DNA of 64,000 bases from Actinobacillus seminis. GTDB taxonomy: Bacteria; Pseudomonadota; Gammaproteobacteria; Enterobacterales; Pasteurellaceae. A program made the translations under genes and the position numbers. The stretch is from contig NZ_NLFK01000003.1 of assembly GCF_002263215.1 (NCBI RefSeq), forward strand, positions 1-64,000. The letters are read 5' to 3'. Below, one piece after another: positions 55,961 through 63,707 of this stretch. How positions within the stretch are numbered: the stretch's first letter is position 1; every line of letters begins with the position of its first letter. The notes under the pieces are model-generated. The model ran no database searches. It was given only the letters and a program-made list of their open reading frames with translations, and had not been told where the DNA came from.

Positions 55961-56681
55961 ATTGTGTGGTGCTAGGGAAACCGCCAAAGGGTAAGACGGC
56001 ATTTTCGCCAAAACGCAGCTTACAGCCACGAATGCAATGTGAGCATTTATCTTTTTTACGGTCGGTGGTTGGCTTATCAAATTCATCTGCAACTGGACCG
56101 CCTGTGTAACCGCATTGTGCGGAGCGATATTGCCAAATACACACATCAGAAGTAATCATTAGTAGCGGAATTTTGGCGTTATCGGTTTCCGCTGGGGAAG
56201 CCAGTTCAAAGGTCGCTTGTTCATCATCAAGGCTTTTAAGTTGCTCAATAATGAAGTAACTTACTGCTTCTTGTGTCGGATCAGCTTTACTGTTTTTGTT
56301 ACCTGTAAAATTACGAGCATCAAGGAATTGAGCATACACCAAGCGGCGAGTGACTTTACCGCCAACGCCTTGCCCAAAGTTGGCAGCAATGCCGGTAATA
56401 ATGCCATACAAGTTGGAAACTGTAAGCGTAGGGCGTGAACTTGGACCTTGCCCGTTGATTTCGAATCCGTCAGCCTTAATTGGATAAGCTTGGTATTCAT
56501 TGCCTTGCCACCAAATATTCGCACGGCTTTGACTTACACCATTATGGAATCGATACAACTCACCGCTATTGCCATTGCCGTTGGCAATATGGCGTAAATC
56601 AATTTCCCATAGCTCAATCAATGCCCCTTGTTCCAGTTTTGGCAATTCTTGAGCCATTTTTGACGGTAGATCTTTTGGCAT
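55950..56681 (-). CDS. L: Lambda L-like minor tail protein
   Basis: The protein (243 residues) has the gpL layout: ALIELWEIDLRHIANGNGNS, VTRRLVYAQFLDARNF, and a C-terminal cysteine-rich region (VCIWQYRSAQCGY; DKCSHCIRGCKLRFG) that in lambda binds an iron-sulfur cluster. Four or more cysteines needed are present. I start it at ATG 56681 behind GGAG; the ORF upstream codes for non-conserved residues. The order L-K-I-J matches lambda. Confidence 0.87.
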   Translation of the reverse strand: MPKDLPSKMAQELPKLEQGALIELWEIDLRHIANGNGNSGELYRFHNGVSQSRANIWWQGNEYQAYPIKADGFEINGQGPSSRPTLTVSNLYGIITGIAANFGQGVGGKVTRRLVYAQFLDARNFTGNKNSKADPTQEAVSYFIIEQLKSLDDEQATFELASPAETDNAKIPLLMITSDVCIWQYRSAQCGYTGGPVADEFDKPTTDRKKDKCSHCIRGCKLRFGENAVLPFGGFPSTTQYGN

Positions 56682-56743
56682 ATTCTTCTCCAATAAAAAA
56701 GCCCCGATGAAATTCATCAGGGCAAATTGTTTGCAGCACCAAT

Positions 56744-56772
56744 ACCGCTTGTAATTCTTGGCTACAAGCGGT
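56744..56772. other. Inverted ACAAGCGGT uptake-signal pair between antirepressor and L
   Basis: ACCGCTTGTA (56744-56753) and TACAAGCGGT (56763-56772) form a ten-pair stem. This is the second (Apl-type) uptake-signal variant, not the AAGTGCGGT type that dominates the rest of the window. A T-run is absent, so terminator strength is doubtful. Confidence 0.6.
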
Positions 56773-56797
56773 TGGATTTGGTCAATTTTTTTCAAAA

Positions 56798-57622
56798 TTA
56801 ATTTGGTAAGGCAAGGCGATAATGGCTTTCTAGCACTTTCTCGCCCTTATTTAGCCAATGATTAAATTCGACTCTCACACCGTAAGCCAGTGAAGCGATG
56901 TCATTTTTCTGCCAACGCTCCAAACCTAGCATTTGGTGTAGTTGTCGGTGGAATGGCTCGACTTGTTCCGCAAGTCGTTTCGCCAATCTAGTGTGTTTCA
57001 TTATGGCTTCAAATACGTCTGCAGAAATTTGAATATCGTTATTGGCTTTCGGCTCATCAATAATCAGCTCGCCCTCAAGGTAAATTTTATGGATATATTC
57101 GACCGCTTGCGGAAGTTGTTCAGCGGTTAAATCTTCGATACTTTCCACATTGAAACGTTGATGAACAAGATTGTATGCTTCGTTGTACATTAACGCCTTT
57201 TTACCCACCAGCATATTTACTGCATTTCGCAATCCTGTTCTTTGGTCTACTGTGGTTTTACGCTCTGCTTTGCCAAAGTGCCAGTAGTTGTAGAGTGCCT
57301 CAAAACACTCTTCTTGGTAGCGGATCACTTTTTCTTTTAAATCTGCCCGCACTTTTTCGGGGTTAATGCTAAATAGCCAGCCGTTGAGTTTTTTGATTGG
57401 CATACAAATCATCTTTTGTAATCCGCCATTTGTAGGCATAGAGATATCTCTACACCCGAATTTATTACCTGATTTACTGAGTTTTTGTTGTTGTCCGCCC
57501 CAGTCTAATCCCATAGCTTCAACGATAGGTTTAACCGCAGTATAGATAATATCTTCGACTTTTAAAGTAATAAGATCTGAACCGTGAAAAGAGATTGTTT
57601 GAGTAGTGATTTGATTAGACAT
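56798..57622 (-). CDS. ant: Phage antirepressor with P22-type N-terminal domain
   Basis: The 274-residue protein has the P22_AR_N pattern (LITLKVEDIIYTAVKPIVEA; GLDWGGQQQKL; GCRDISMPTNGGLQKMICMP; LNGWLFSINPEKVRADLKEK; YQEECFEALYNYW) and a C-terminal helical region. Antirepressors bind phage repressors to trigger lytic genes. GGAG precedes ATG 57622. It is inserted between tail genes M/Rha and L, so it is a moron-like gene. Its leader contains a structured RNA. Confidence 0.87.
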   Translation of the reverse strand: MSNQITTQTISFHGSDLITLKVEDIIYTAVKPIVEAMGLDWGGQQQKLSKSGNKFGCRDISMPTNGGLQKMICMPIKKLNGWLFSINPEKVRADLKEKVIRYQEECFEALYNYWHFGKAERKTTVDQRTGLRNAVNMLVGKKALMYNEAYNLVHQRFNVESIEDLTAEQLPQAVEYIHKIYLEGELIIDEPKANNDIQISADVFEAIMKHTRLAKRLAEQVEPFHRQLHQMLGLERWQKNDIASLAYGVRVEFNHWLNKGEKVLESHYRLALPN

Positions 57623-57649
57623 AAGTCTGCTCCTGTTTGTTTTTTTCTA

Positions 57650-57755
57650 AGTTTTACCCTATTTTATAGGGTGCCGAGAGGTTAGAAAACCGCAAACAGA
57701 CGGTCGGGATTATTTCCCCAAAGGGTATTGTATTCTCCGCCCTCTCGACATTGAG
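57650..57755 (-). ncRNA. Structured leader RNA upstream of the antirepressor, C4-like candidate
   Basis: The leader folds into nested stems. GTCGAGAGG pairs with CCTCTCGGC as the closing helix (57741-57749 with 57673-57681), ACCG/CGGT (about 57689-57703), GGGA/TCCC (about 57706-57718), CCC/GGG (57717-57725), and ACCCTAT/ATAGGGT at its left. Phage P1/P7 C4 antisense RNAs occupy this position ahead of ant genes and contain a CTCTCG-type closing helix. I infer a C4-like role; the family match cannot be tested here. Confidence 0.45.
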
Positions 57756-57900
57756 CCTGTACAATCTTTTTCTAATGGCAGGAAAAAGATCGCAAAATTT
57801 AGACACAAAAAAACCGCTTGTCTGACGGGTGCGGATTGCCGCTGTTTGTTTAGGTTTCTACGCCTTGAGAAGAATATTACTACTGAAATTTTTAAAAGTC

Positions 57901-57951
57901 AAATAAAAAATAGGTCGTTTTATTCCTTGACCAGAAATATAAAACGACCTA
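57901..57951 (-). terminator. Minus-strand terminator, possible end of an antisense RNA
   Basis: TAGGTCGTTTTAT (57911-57923) and ATAAAACGACCTA (57939-57951) form a 13-pair stem; on the minus strand it is followed by TTTTTTATTT (57901-57910). No minus-strand gene ends here: the next one upstream is rha at 58382, beyond a plus-strand gene. So a dedicated antisense transcript across the Ibs-like gene is likely. Confidence 0.6.
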
Positions 57952-57955
57952 TAAT
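57927..57955 (+). promoter_or_regulatory. Promoter of the Ibs-like peptide transcript
   Basis: TTGACC (57927-57932), 17 bp, TATAAT (57950-57955): near-consensus sigma-70 promoter, start expected about 57962. It overlaps the minus-strand terminator hairpin. Confidence 0.75.
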
Positions 57956-58031
57956 ATTCTTGTTTTCGCAATACTGCGGAAACGAGCTGGGTGCGACCTT
58001 CAATCCACCCAACTTTGAAGAGGATAACACA

Positions 58032-58091
58032 ATGTTTAAATACATTATCCTAGTTATCATCTTATTAGTCATTAGCCTGCCAGCGTACTAA
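58032..58091 (+). CDS. 19-residue hydrophobic peptide, Ibs-like type I toxin candidate
   Basis: MFKYIILVIILLVISLPAY is nearly entirely hydrophobic. It aligns along its whole length with E. coli Ibs toxins (MMxLVIILIVLLLISFSAY pattern), keeping the ISxxAY ending. Ibs peptides depolarise the inner membrane and are silenced by antisense Sib RNAs. GAAGAGGA lies nine bases before the ATG. A strong promoter starts about 70 bp upstream and a terminator follows, so this is a compact transcription unit. Its leader has a hairpin (GCTGGGTG/CACCCAAC, about 57986-58013) that could hide the ribosome binding site. It lies inside a prophage tail operon, on the opposite strand. Homology is judged by eye only. 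Confidence 0.62.
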   Translation: MFKYIILVIILLVISLPAY

Positions 58092-58108
58092 TTTGATGAT
58101 AATTCAAC

Positions 58109-58138
58109 GAGAGGGGGAAACCTCTCTCGTTCTTCAAA
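58109..58138 (+). terminator. Terminator of the Ibs-like transcript
   Basis: AACGAGAGG-GGGAAA-CCTCTCTCGTT followed by CTTC, about 20 bp after the peptide stop. The T-run is short, so strength is moderate. Confidence 0.55.
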
Positions 58139-58158
58139 ATTAATTATGGAGAATATTT

Positions 58159-58359
58159 ATGGCAAAGTCAACCGCTGAAATTCAAAAACGCTCTGATGAT
58201 AAGCGTGGCGTAAAAACCAAATCCTTTAAAATTAAAAAAGACATTTTCGATCTCGTCGAAAAAATTAGCCTTGAACGGGGTCTTGCTCAAAATGCAATGA
58301 TTACTGAGGCTATTTTGCTTTACGCTGAAAAATATGGCATTCAAACTGACTGCCAGTAA
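58159..58359 (+). CDS. Small ribbon-helix-helix (Arc-like) protein
   Basis: A 66-residue basic protein (MAKSTAEIQKRSDDKRGVKT; SFKIKKDIFDLVEKISLERG; LAQNAMITEAILLYAEKYGI) with the beta-strand plus two helices expected of Arc-like regulators. GGAG is present before the ATG. In phages such proteins often act beside antirepressors; here it lies between ant and rha and is transcribed in the opposite direction to them. Target unknown. Confidence 0.75.
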   Translation: MAKSTAEIQKRSDDKRGVKTKSFKIKKDIFDLVEKISLERGLAQNAMITEAILLYAEKYGIQTDCQ

Positions 58360-58381
58360 AAACTAACCGCACTTTGTGCGG

Positions 58382-58921
58382 TTAGATTTGTGTGAGTTTT
58401 GGTAGTTCTGTAAGCGGTAATTCAATTTGCATTTTATCTTCCATAATGCGGATCACACCTTCTAATACCGGCTTTTTGCCTTTCCATTCATTCAAGGCTT
58501 TACCACAAAAGCTCGCAAGCTGTTTTTCGGCTTTATGTTCGCCAATGGCTTGATAGTATTGTTCAAGTAAGGTTAAGCCATTTTGACTCACTTGTTCCGC
58601 CATTGCATTAAAGGCTTTGATGTAAGAAATCTTAATCGCCATTGCTTTCTTGGTTTTGTAGCCCATTACCAGCAACATAAAGCCGTCTTTGGTCATCTCG
58701 AACATTGGGCGTTTTTCACCCTTTTTGTCGATATATTCAACCAAACCAAAATTGGTTCGGTTAAATTCCTCGTCACCATTTTCAAGAATTTCACGAATAT
58801 CACGGATAACATGGTGATGATATTTGCCAAATACTTTTGCCACAATCTCTGATGTGGTAACTGCTTTGCGGTCTTTAACTTGAATGAACTGTTTAAAATT
58901 TTCAGGGTTTGCTAATTGCAT
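58382..58921 (-). CDS. rha: Rha family phage regulatory protein
   Basis: The 179-residue protein has the Rha N-terminal domain: VTTSEIVAKVFGKYHHHVIR, EFNRTNFGLVEYIDKKGEKR and FEMTKDGFMLLVMGYKTKKA then MAIKISYIKAFNAME-like. Rha proteins interfere with phage growth in hosts lacking IHF and act as regulators in many lambdoid phages. The start is clear behind AAAGGACAAATT. It sits in a moron cluster between tail genes M and L. Confidence 0.88.
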   Translation of the reverse strand: MQLANPENFKQFIQVKDRKAVTTSEIVAKVFGKYHHHVIRDIREILENGDEEFNRTNFGLVEYIDKKGEKRPMFEMTKDGFMLLVMGYKTKKAMAIKISYIKAFNAMAEQVSQNGLTLLEQYYQAIGEHKAEKQLASFCGKALNEWKGKKPVLEGVIRIMEDKMQIELPLTELPKLTQI

Positions 58922-58998
58922 AATTTGTCCTTTTGTAAAATTTAGATAATAAAAAACCCGACCATTTCTGATCGGGTTGGGATTGTTTTATTCGTGGG

Positions 58999-59334
58999 TT
59001 ACACAACTTCTTCAAATTCACAAGTAAATATTGTGTGTGTTTTCCCCACTTGTCGAGGGAATTTAGTACATACCACCTTCACTAACTCGCCACCAAGAGC
59101 GATATCTTTAAAATAAAAGGCACGAACTCCGCCGTGTTCTTTCATAAAATTGCGGAATTGTGCCGATTCTTTGTTTTTTATTTTGTAGGTTACGGAATAC
59201 TTACGCAGTAGTGTATTAATTCCATCTTCCATTCGTTGCTGATAGCCGTTACCATACTTCAGCACTTTTCGTCGTGGTTCTTCTTCCACGGTATAACCCG
59301 GTTGAGGACACCACGACAGCGTTTTTAATGCCAT
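58999..59334 (-). CDS. M: Lambda M-like minor tail protein
   Basis: The protein (111 residues) begins MALKTLSWCPQPGYTVEEEP and includes VLKYGNGYQQRMEDGINTLL and FPRQVGKTHTIFTCEFEEVV, the pattern of gpM-like tail-tip proteins. It follows the tape measure gene on the same strand within 10 bp. ATG 59334 is the family start. Confidence 0.85.
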   Translation of the reverse strand: MALKTLSWCPQPGYTVEEEPRRKVLKYGNGYQQRMEDGINTLLRKYSVTYKIKNKESAQFRNFMKEHGGVRAFYFKDIALGGELVKVVCTKFPRQVGKTHTIFTCEFEEVV

Positions 59335-59343
59335 ATTGACCAC

Positions 59344-62300
59344 CTATGCGAGTAAACCGCCGGGACGTCGTTGCTTTTTCAATACTTCAAGCACATTAGC
59401 CTGAATAGCCATAGCAAGTTCTTTCCCTTGTGCCGCTTTTTGTTCTGCTGTAATGTTTTCATTTCCGTTACTGTCAATGTTGATCGTAATCGATACTTCA
59501 TTACTTTGAGTGTTGTTACTACTATTGAACAAACCATCATAACTGCCTGATTTACCGCCAACGTGACCACCACCGGCGAATTTTGGCAAACGTCTTTGGT
59601 TAAGCGCATTTAAGAAACCTACACCATAATGATCCACACTACGAGATGTCATCACAAATTCGTTATTGGATAATCTGGCAAGAATAGAATCACTTGTACC
59701 GGTTCCGGGTCCTTGAACATGACCACCTTTCGCAAAAGCAACACTGGTAATTTGAGAAAGCACATTCACACCGGCAGCGGCAACTGAAGCCATATTCGCA
59801 AATTTCTGTACCGGCGTAAGTGCGGTAGGATCAGCCATAGCTTGGGCAATCGCTTGTGAAAGTTTCACACTCGCTTCGGCAATCGCAAAAGCCTTTGATA
59901 CGGCAAACATTGCTTTGTAAGAAGTAGACTGCTTACCAACATAACCTGCCATGATATTAGCCATTTCACCAAATGCACTGTTCATTATTGAAGTTGATTG
60001 GGAATAATAATCTAATTCTGTCTGACGTTGGCGGTTTTGATAATCAGCAATGATTTGGCTTTTACGTTGCTGAAATTCTTCTTCCTTGATGAGTTTTTGC
60101 TCGTAAATAGATTGTAAAAATGCCAGTTCTTGCGTTTGTTGATTTTCAAGATTTTGATTTTTATCATAGCGTCCGCGAATTTGTGCCACCGGATCGACCG
60201 CACTTTGTGAACGTTGTTCAGCAAATTGAATTTCTGCACTTTGTGCCGCCCTCTGCGCTTCTTGGATATTCAAAATCCCTGCATTTTGCAGTTGCCTGAT
60301 CACTTCAAGTTCTTTTTCAAGAGCATGCGTTGCCGCTTTTTCAGGGCTGTATTTATCCGCTAATTCTTGGCGTTGTTGCTGAAATTTTTTAGCAATTTGT
60401 AATTTAGCCTGCTCGACTTCCTGTTGCGTTGCTACACCTGATTTTGCGTAATCAGCCAAGCGTTTTAAGGTACGCCGTTCTTCCGCTTCTATTTCTTGAT
60501 AAGTAGATTGGCTTTTTTTCGCCAGCTCATCATAAAAACTTAAGAAACTATCACGGCTGCTTTCTTGACGTGAACTCCCGGTTTTTTCAAAGGTTTGGGT
60601 TTGCTGCTCCGTGGCAAACATGGCATCCAGCTGTTTACCCATATCCAGCATGGTTTGTAGCTGTTGCGCAGATAAATTAATAGCCTGTGCGGCGCTTTGT
60701 GCTGCATCCACATCACCGTTTGCTATCGCATTTAATACTTTTGAATATTCTGAACCTGCTGCTCCCAAGGTGTCATACAACCCTGCAAGAATGAAACTTG
60801 CCTTAGCATGTCCTTTATTCTTCAATGTCAACACTTCAAGGCGTTGTTGCATGGTTTGTGAACGTTCTTTCAGCTGTTTGATCGCCTTATCAAAATCAAG
60901 TGCGGCGACGGTTGCTGTATTAGTGCTATTTGCAGTGTTATCAAAAGATGTCGGTAAATTTGCAATAATGCGTTCAGCGACGTCCGCATCAGCACCAAGT
61001 AGTTTAAATTTTTGACGAACATCATCTAAAGTTTTACCTGAACGCAACATTTTTTCGCCTAGCGGAGAAAGCATTTTTTCTAATGCGTCTTCGGCTTTTG
61101 CCGCATTTTCTTGTACGGTTTGAATTTGGTTATTTAACTTTTCAAGTTCTTGTTCATCTATCTCGCCGCCAACTTGAAAACCTTCAAAATCCGTTCCGAT
61201 TTGTTTAGTCGCAATCCCTGCTTTTATTTTTTCAATTTCAGCGTAGTATTTTTTGATGTTATCAAGCTGTTCTGTAATTTTTAGAGACAATGCAGCTTCA
61301 CTAAGCTGATCGTAACTTTCTGCTAAGAGCTGGTTAGCATTTGCTGTATCTAACGCCCATTGTCTAGCATCATGAGCTTTATTACTAAAATACATTAATG
61401 CTGTGGCGGCAATCATTGCAGCACCTGCCGGACCGCCCAATAACGCCATGACGCTACGCAATCCACGTGCGGCTGTCGCGGCTAAATTCGTTGCGGTCGC
61501 AAGGTTGCGTTTTGCGGCGGCTTCTGCGTTGTTCAATGTAATAATTTGCGCTGCCTGTACTTTCATTTGCTCACGAATAGCCGCACGCGTTTTTTTCAGA
61601 TTGTGCCAACTGATATTGTGCATTCAAAGTTGCCATTTCTGCTTGTGCAGCAGTTCGTATTGCTGTTGCTTTGGCTAAAATAGCTTGAGCCTCACGAGTA
61701 TGAGCGATTACATTTTTCGCACTGTTAACACCGGTTTTAAGTAGTTCATAAGAATATTTGGAGACTTGACCAATAGCTAGCGCACCACCAAAAGTTGATG
61801 CAACAGTGATTAATGTTCCTAAATTATTGGCGACCAACTCAATAGTATCTGCGAGCTTTTGCGTTACACCATAGCTATTATCGACTTCGCCAACAAACTT
61901 TGTCATTGACGTTTCTAAGGTGGTAAACGCCATAGAAACGGTTTTGACACGTTTCTCGAAATCTTTGTCGATAGATGTTTTTACTTTTTTTAGCGCGTCA
62001 ATAATCTTTGAGATCTCAAGTTTGCCATTTTTTCCCATGTCTCGCAAAGCACCAACGCTCACGCCTAAACCATCAGCGATAGCTTGCGCAAGTGCCGGTG
62101 TTTGTTCCATTACGGAATTGAGTTCTTCACCACGTAATTGTCCCGCAGCCATTGCCTGCCCAAATTGCATTAATGATGCTTGAGCTGACGCCGCACTAGC
62201 TCCTGACATTGCAACTGTTTTTGCTACAGTTTCAGTTAGTTCTGCCACATCAGATTGAGATATTCCTAATCTTTGTGCATTTTTAGCAAAGCGTTGATAT

Positions 62301-62713
62301 ACTTCCGACGTTGACCCTAATGATTGGTTAGTGCGTAAAGCAATATCAAATACGGTTTCCGTAGCTGCTGCCATTTCAAGTTGAGAATTTGTCACAAGGC
62401 GCATGCGGTTTTGTAATTCGGTGTAACCGTCCATCATCGCGATAGTTTGTCTTGCAAACTCTTGTATTCTTCCTAAATTCTCAAAACGAAACCCCCACTT
62501 TGTCGTTGAATTAATGTTATTCGCTGCTTTTTCGATATTACTTAAATATTGCGTAGTGCGCTCTGAAAATTGTCGAGCTTTTGTTTGTGCTTTCGATAAG
62601 TTAACTTCAAATTGCTTGGCAAATTTTAGTGTTTGTTGATTAGATTTGTTTAACGCATTTTGAAATTGGACTGTTTCCAAATTCAAGTTGATAGACAGAG
62701 AGCCTAGCGACAT
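59344..62713 (-). pseudogene. H: Tail tape measure protein, one-base frameshift
   Basis: The N-terminal part (MSLGSLSINLNLETVQFQNA; MRLVTNSQLEMAAATETVFD; MQFGQAMAAGQLRGEELNSV) is a lambda-H/phage-tail-measure domain, and the C-terminal part (59344-61590) continues with TRAAIREQMKVQAAQIITLN, a long coiled coil and SVDHYGVGFLNALNQRRLPK. The two frames meet at a run of seven T at 61590-61596, where six would make one protein of about 1120 residues. This is most likely a sequencing error. The tape measure sets tail length; at about 1120 residues a tail near 150 nm is expected by the usual proportionality. Confidence 0.88.
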
Positions 62714-62728
62714 TATATCCTCCAAAAT

Positions 62729-62757
62729 AAAAAGCTCGCCAATATGCGAGCTTTTTA
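62729..62757. terminator. Hairpin upstream of the tape measure gene
   Basis: AAAAAGCTCG/CGAGCTTTTT with an 8-base loop (CCAATATG) just before the adapter joint. It is symmetric, so it can work on either strand. Confidence 0.6.
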
Positions 62758-62760
62758 TCT

Positions 62761-62827
62761 AGTCGTGGGAGGCAAGGCCAAAAAAAAAAAAAAACCTATC
62801 CCCTGTGTGCCTTGCCTCCCACGACTG
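62761..62827. other. Two head-to-head sequencing adapters with an A16 run
   Basis: AGTCGTGGGAGGCAAGGC (62761-62778, partial adapter), 16 A (62780-62795), and the full 32-base adapter beginning CCTATCCCCTGTGTGCCTTG (62796-62827). It is clearly two contig ends, each still carrying adapter, joined through A's. No overlap between the flanks exists, so an unknown amount of phage DNA may be missing. Confidence 0.96.
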
Positions 62828-62978
62828 CAAGCACACCAAGAATAACCTTCCAAATTATACCTGTTATCACACCTGCTAAGATTAAAAGGATAAAAATAGG
62901 AATGATAATAAATAAAACAATTACGGAGGTAAACGATTTAGCCAGCCAAGCGATCATTCCGATTTCTTCTCTAAACAT
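62828..62978 (-). CDS. Small phage membrane protein, C-terminus cut by the contig end
   Basis: From ATG 62978, behind AAGGAGGG, the frame reads MFREEIGMIAWLAKSFTSVI, VLFIIIPIFILLILAGVITG and IIWKVILGVLA, then runs into adapter sequence. Two hydrophobic helices are visible. The true end is lost. No family is recognised; it is probably a short phage membrane protein. Confidence 0.55.
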
Positions 62979-63051
62979 ATGCCCTCCTTATATTTTTTAC
63001 TTAGTGTACGAAATTATTTCTATTTGCCAAATAAGTTTCCGACCCGTCATC

Positions 63052-63354
63052 CTATAAGTTGAAAGTAACGGTTTTCCCTGTTGGTAATTCAACTGATAAA
63101 TTTAACACACCCCCCATTGCCTCAATGTAACGCTTAACTGATGATAATTTAATATCATTGCCACGTTTTTCAAGGGCAACAACTGATGGCTGAGAGATAC
63201 TTAATGCTTCTGCCATTTGCTTTTGTGAAAGCGCTAATTCTTCACGGATGCGATAAAGTTGTAACTCCATTCGCATATCATCCGCCATAGCGTTCACTTT
63301 TGCTTGCTTTTCAGCCGGAAGATTATTCATCAGATCTTTCAATTTCACGCTCAT
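63052..63354 (-). CDS. XRE-family (HigA-like) antitoxin or regulator
   Basis: A 100-residue protein with a C-terminal-shifted helix-turn-helix (LALSQKQMAEALSISQPSVV then ALEKRGNDIKL) and a small beta-rich tail (GVLNLSVELPTGKTVTFNL), the HigA2/antitoxin layout. The N-terminus (MSVKLKDLMNNLPAEKQAKV) also fits. No toxin gene lies next to it: the upstream neighbour is the tail gene at 63424. A piece of this gene is copied at 49729-49810. It probably regulates itself; a partner HigB may be beyond the contig break. Confidence 0.75.
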   Translation of the reverse strand: MSVKLKDLMNNLPAEKQAKVNAMADDMRMELQLYRIREELALSQKQMAEALSISQPSVVALEKRGNDIKLSSVKRYIEAMGGVLNLSVELPTGKTVTFNL

Positions 63355-63423
63355 TCAGCTATTACCTTTCTTATTATTTAAGATAGATTTTAATCTATAT
63401 TAAATACAGAAGCAATAGAGAAT

Positions 63424-63699
63424 TTAACGATTTGCCAAATAGGCCACTGAACCGTCATCTTCGTCATCTTCGTCATTTTCACTACCGCTCTTATTGTTAA
63501 AAAAAGGCATTAAATCTGTTAATGTAGTAGCTTTTTGTTTTGGATCTCGATGGATTGCCGCTAAAAGATGTGAAATTTGTGCCGTACGATAATCTTCACG
63601 CCATAGACCAAAGGGTTGTTCTTGATAAAATATTTCCCATTCGCTCAATTCTCGCTCCGGAAGTTGGTCAATTTCTTGTAAAGTTTTACCCAGCGCCAA
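63424..63699 (-). CDS. Phage tail assembly protein T-like
   Basis: A 91-residue protein (MALGKTLQEIDQLPERELSE; WEIFYQEQPFGLWREDYRTA; ISHLLAAIHRDPKQKATTLT) matching the gpT part of lambda-like tail chaperones, which is made by frameshifting on G in lambda. The C-terminus is acidic (NDEDDEDDGSVAYLANR). Here it is a separate frame eight bases after the upstream gene; a programmed slip could join them, but I see no clear slippery site. Confidence 0.75.
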   Translation of the reverse strand: MALGKTLQEIDQLPERELSEWEIFYQEQPFGLWREDYRTAQISHLLAAIHRDPKQKATTLTDLMPFFNNKSGSENDEDDEDDGSVAYLANR

Positions 63700-63707
63700 T
63701 GCGAGAT

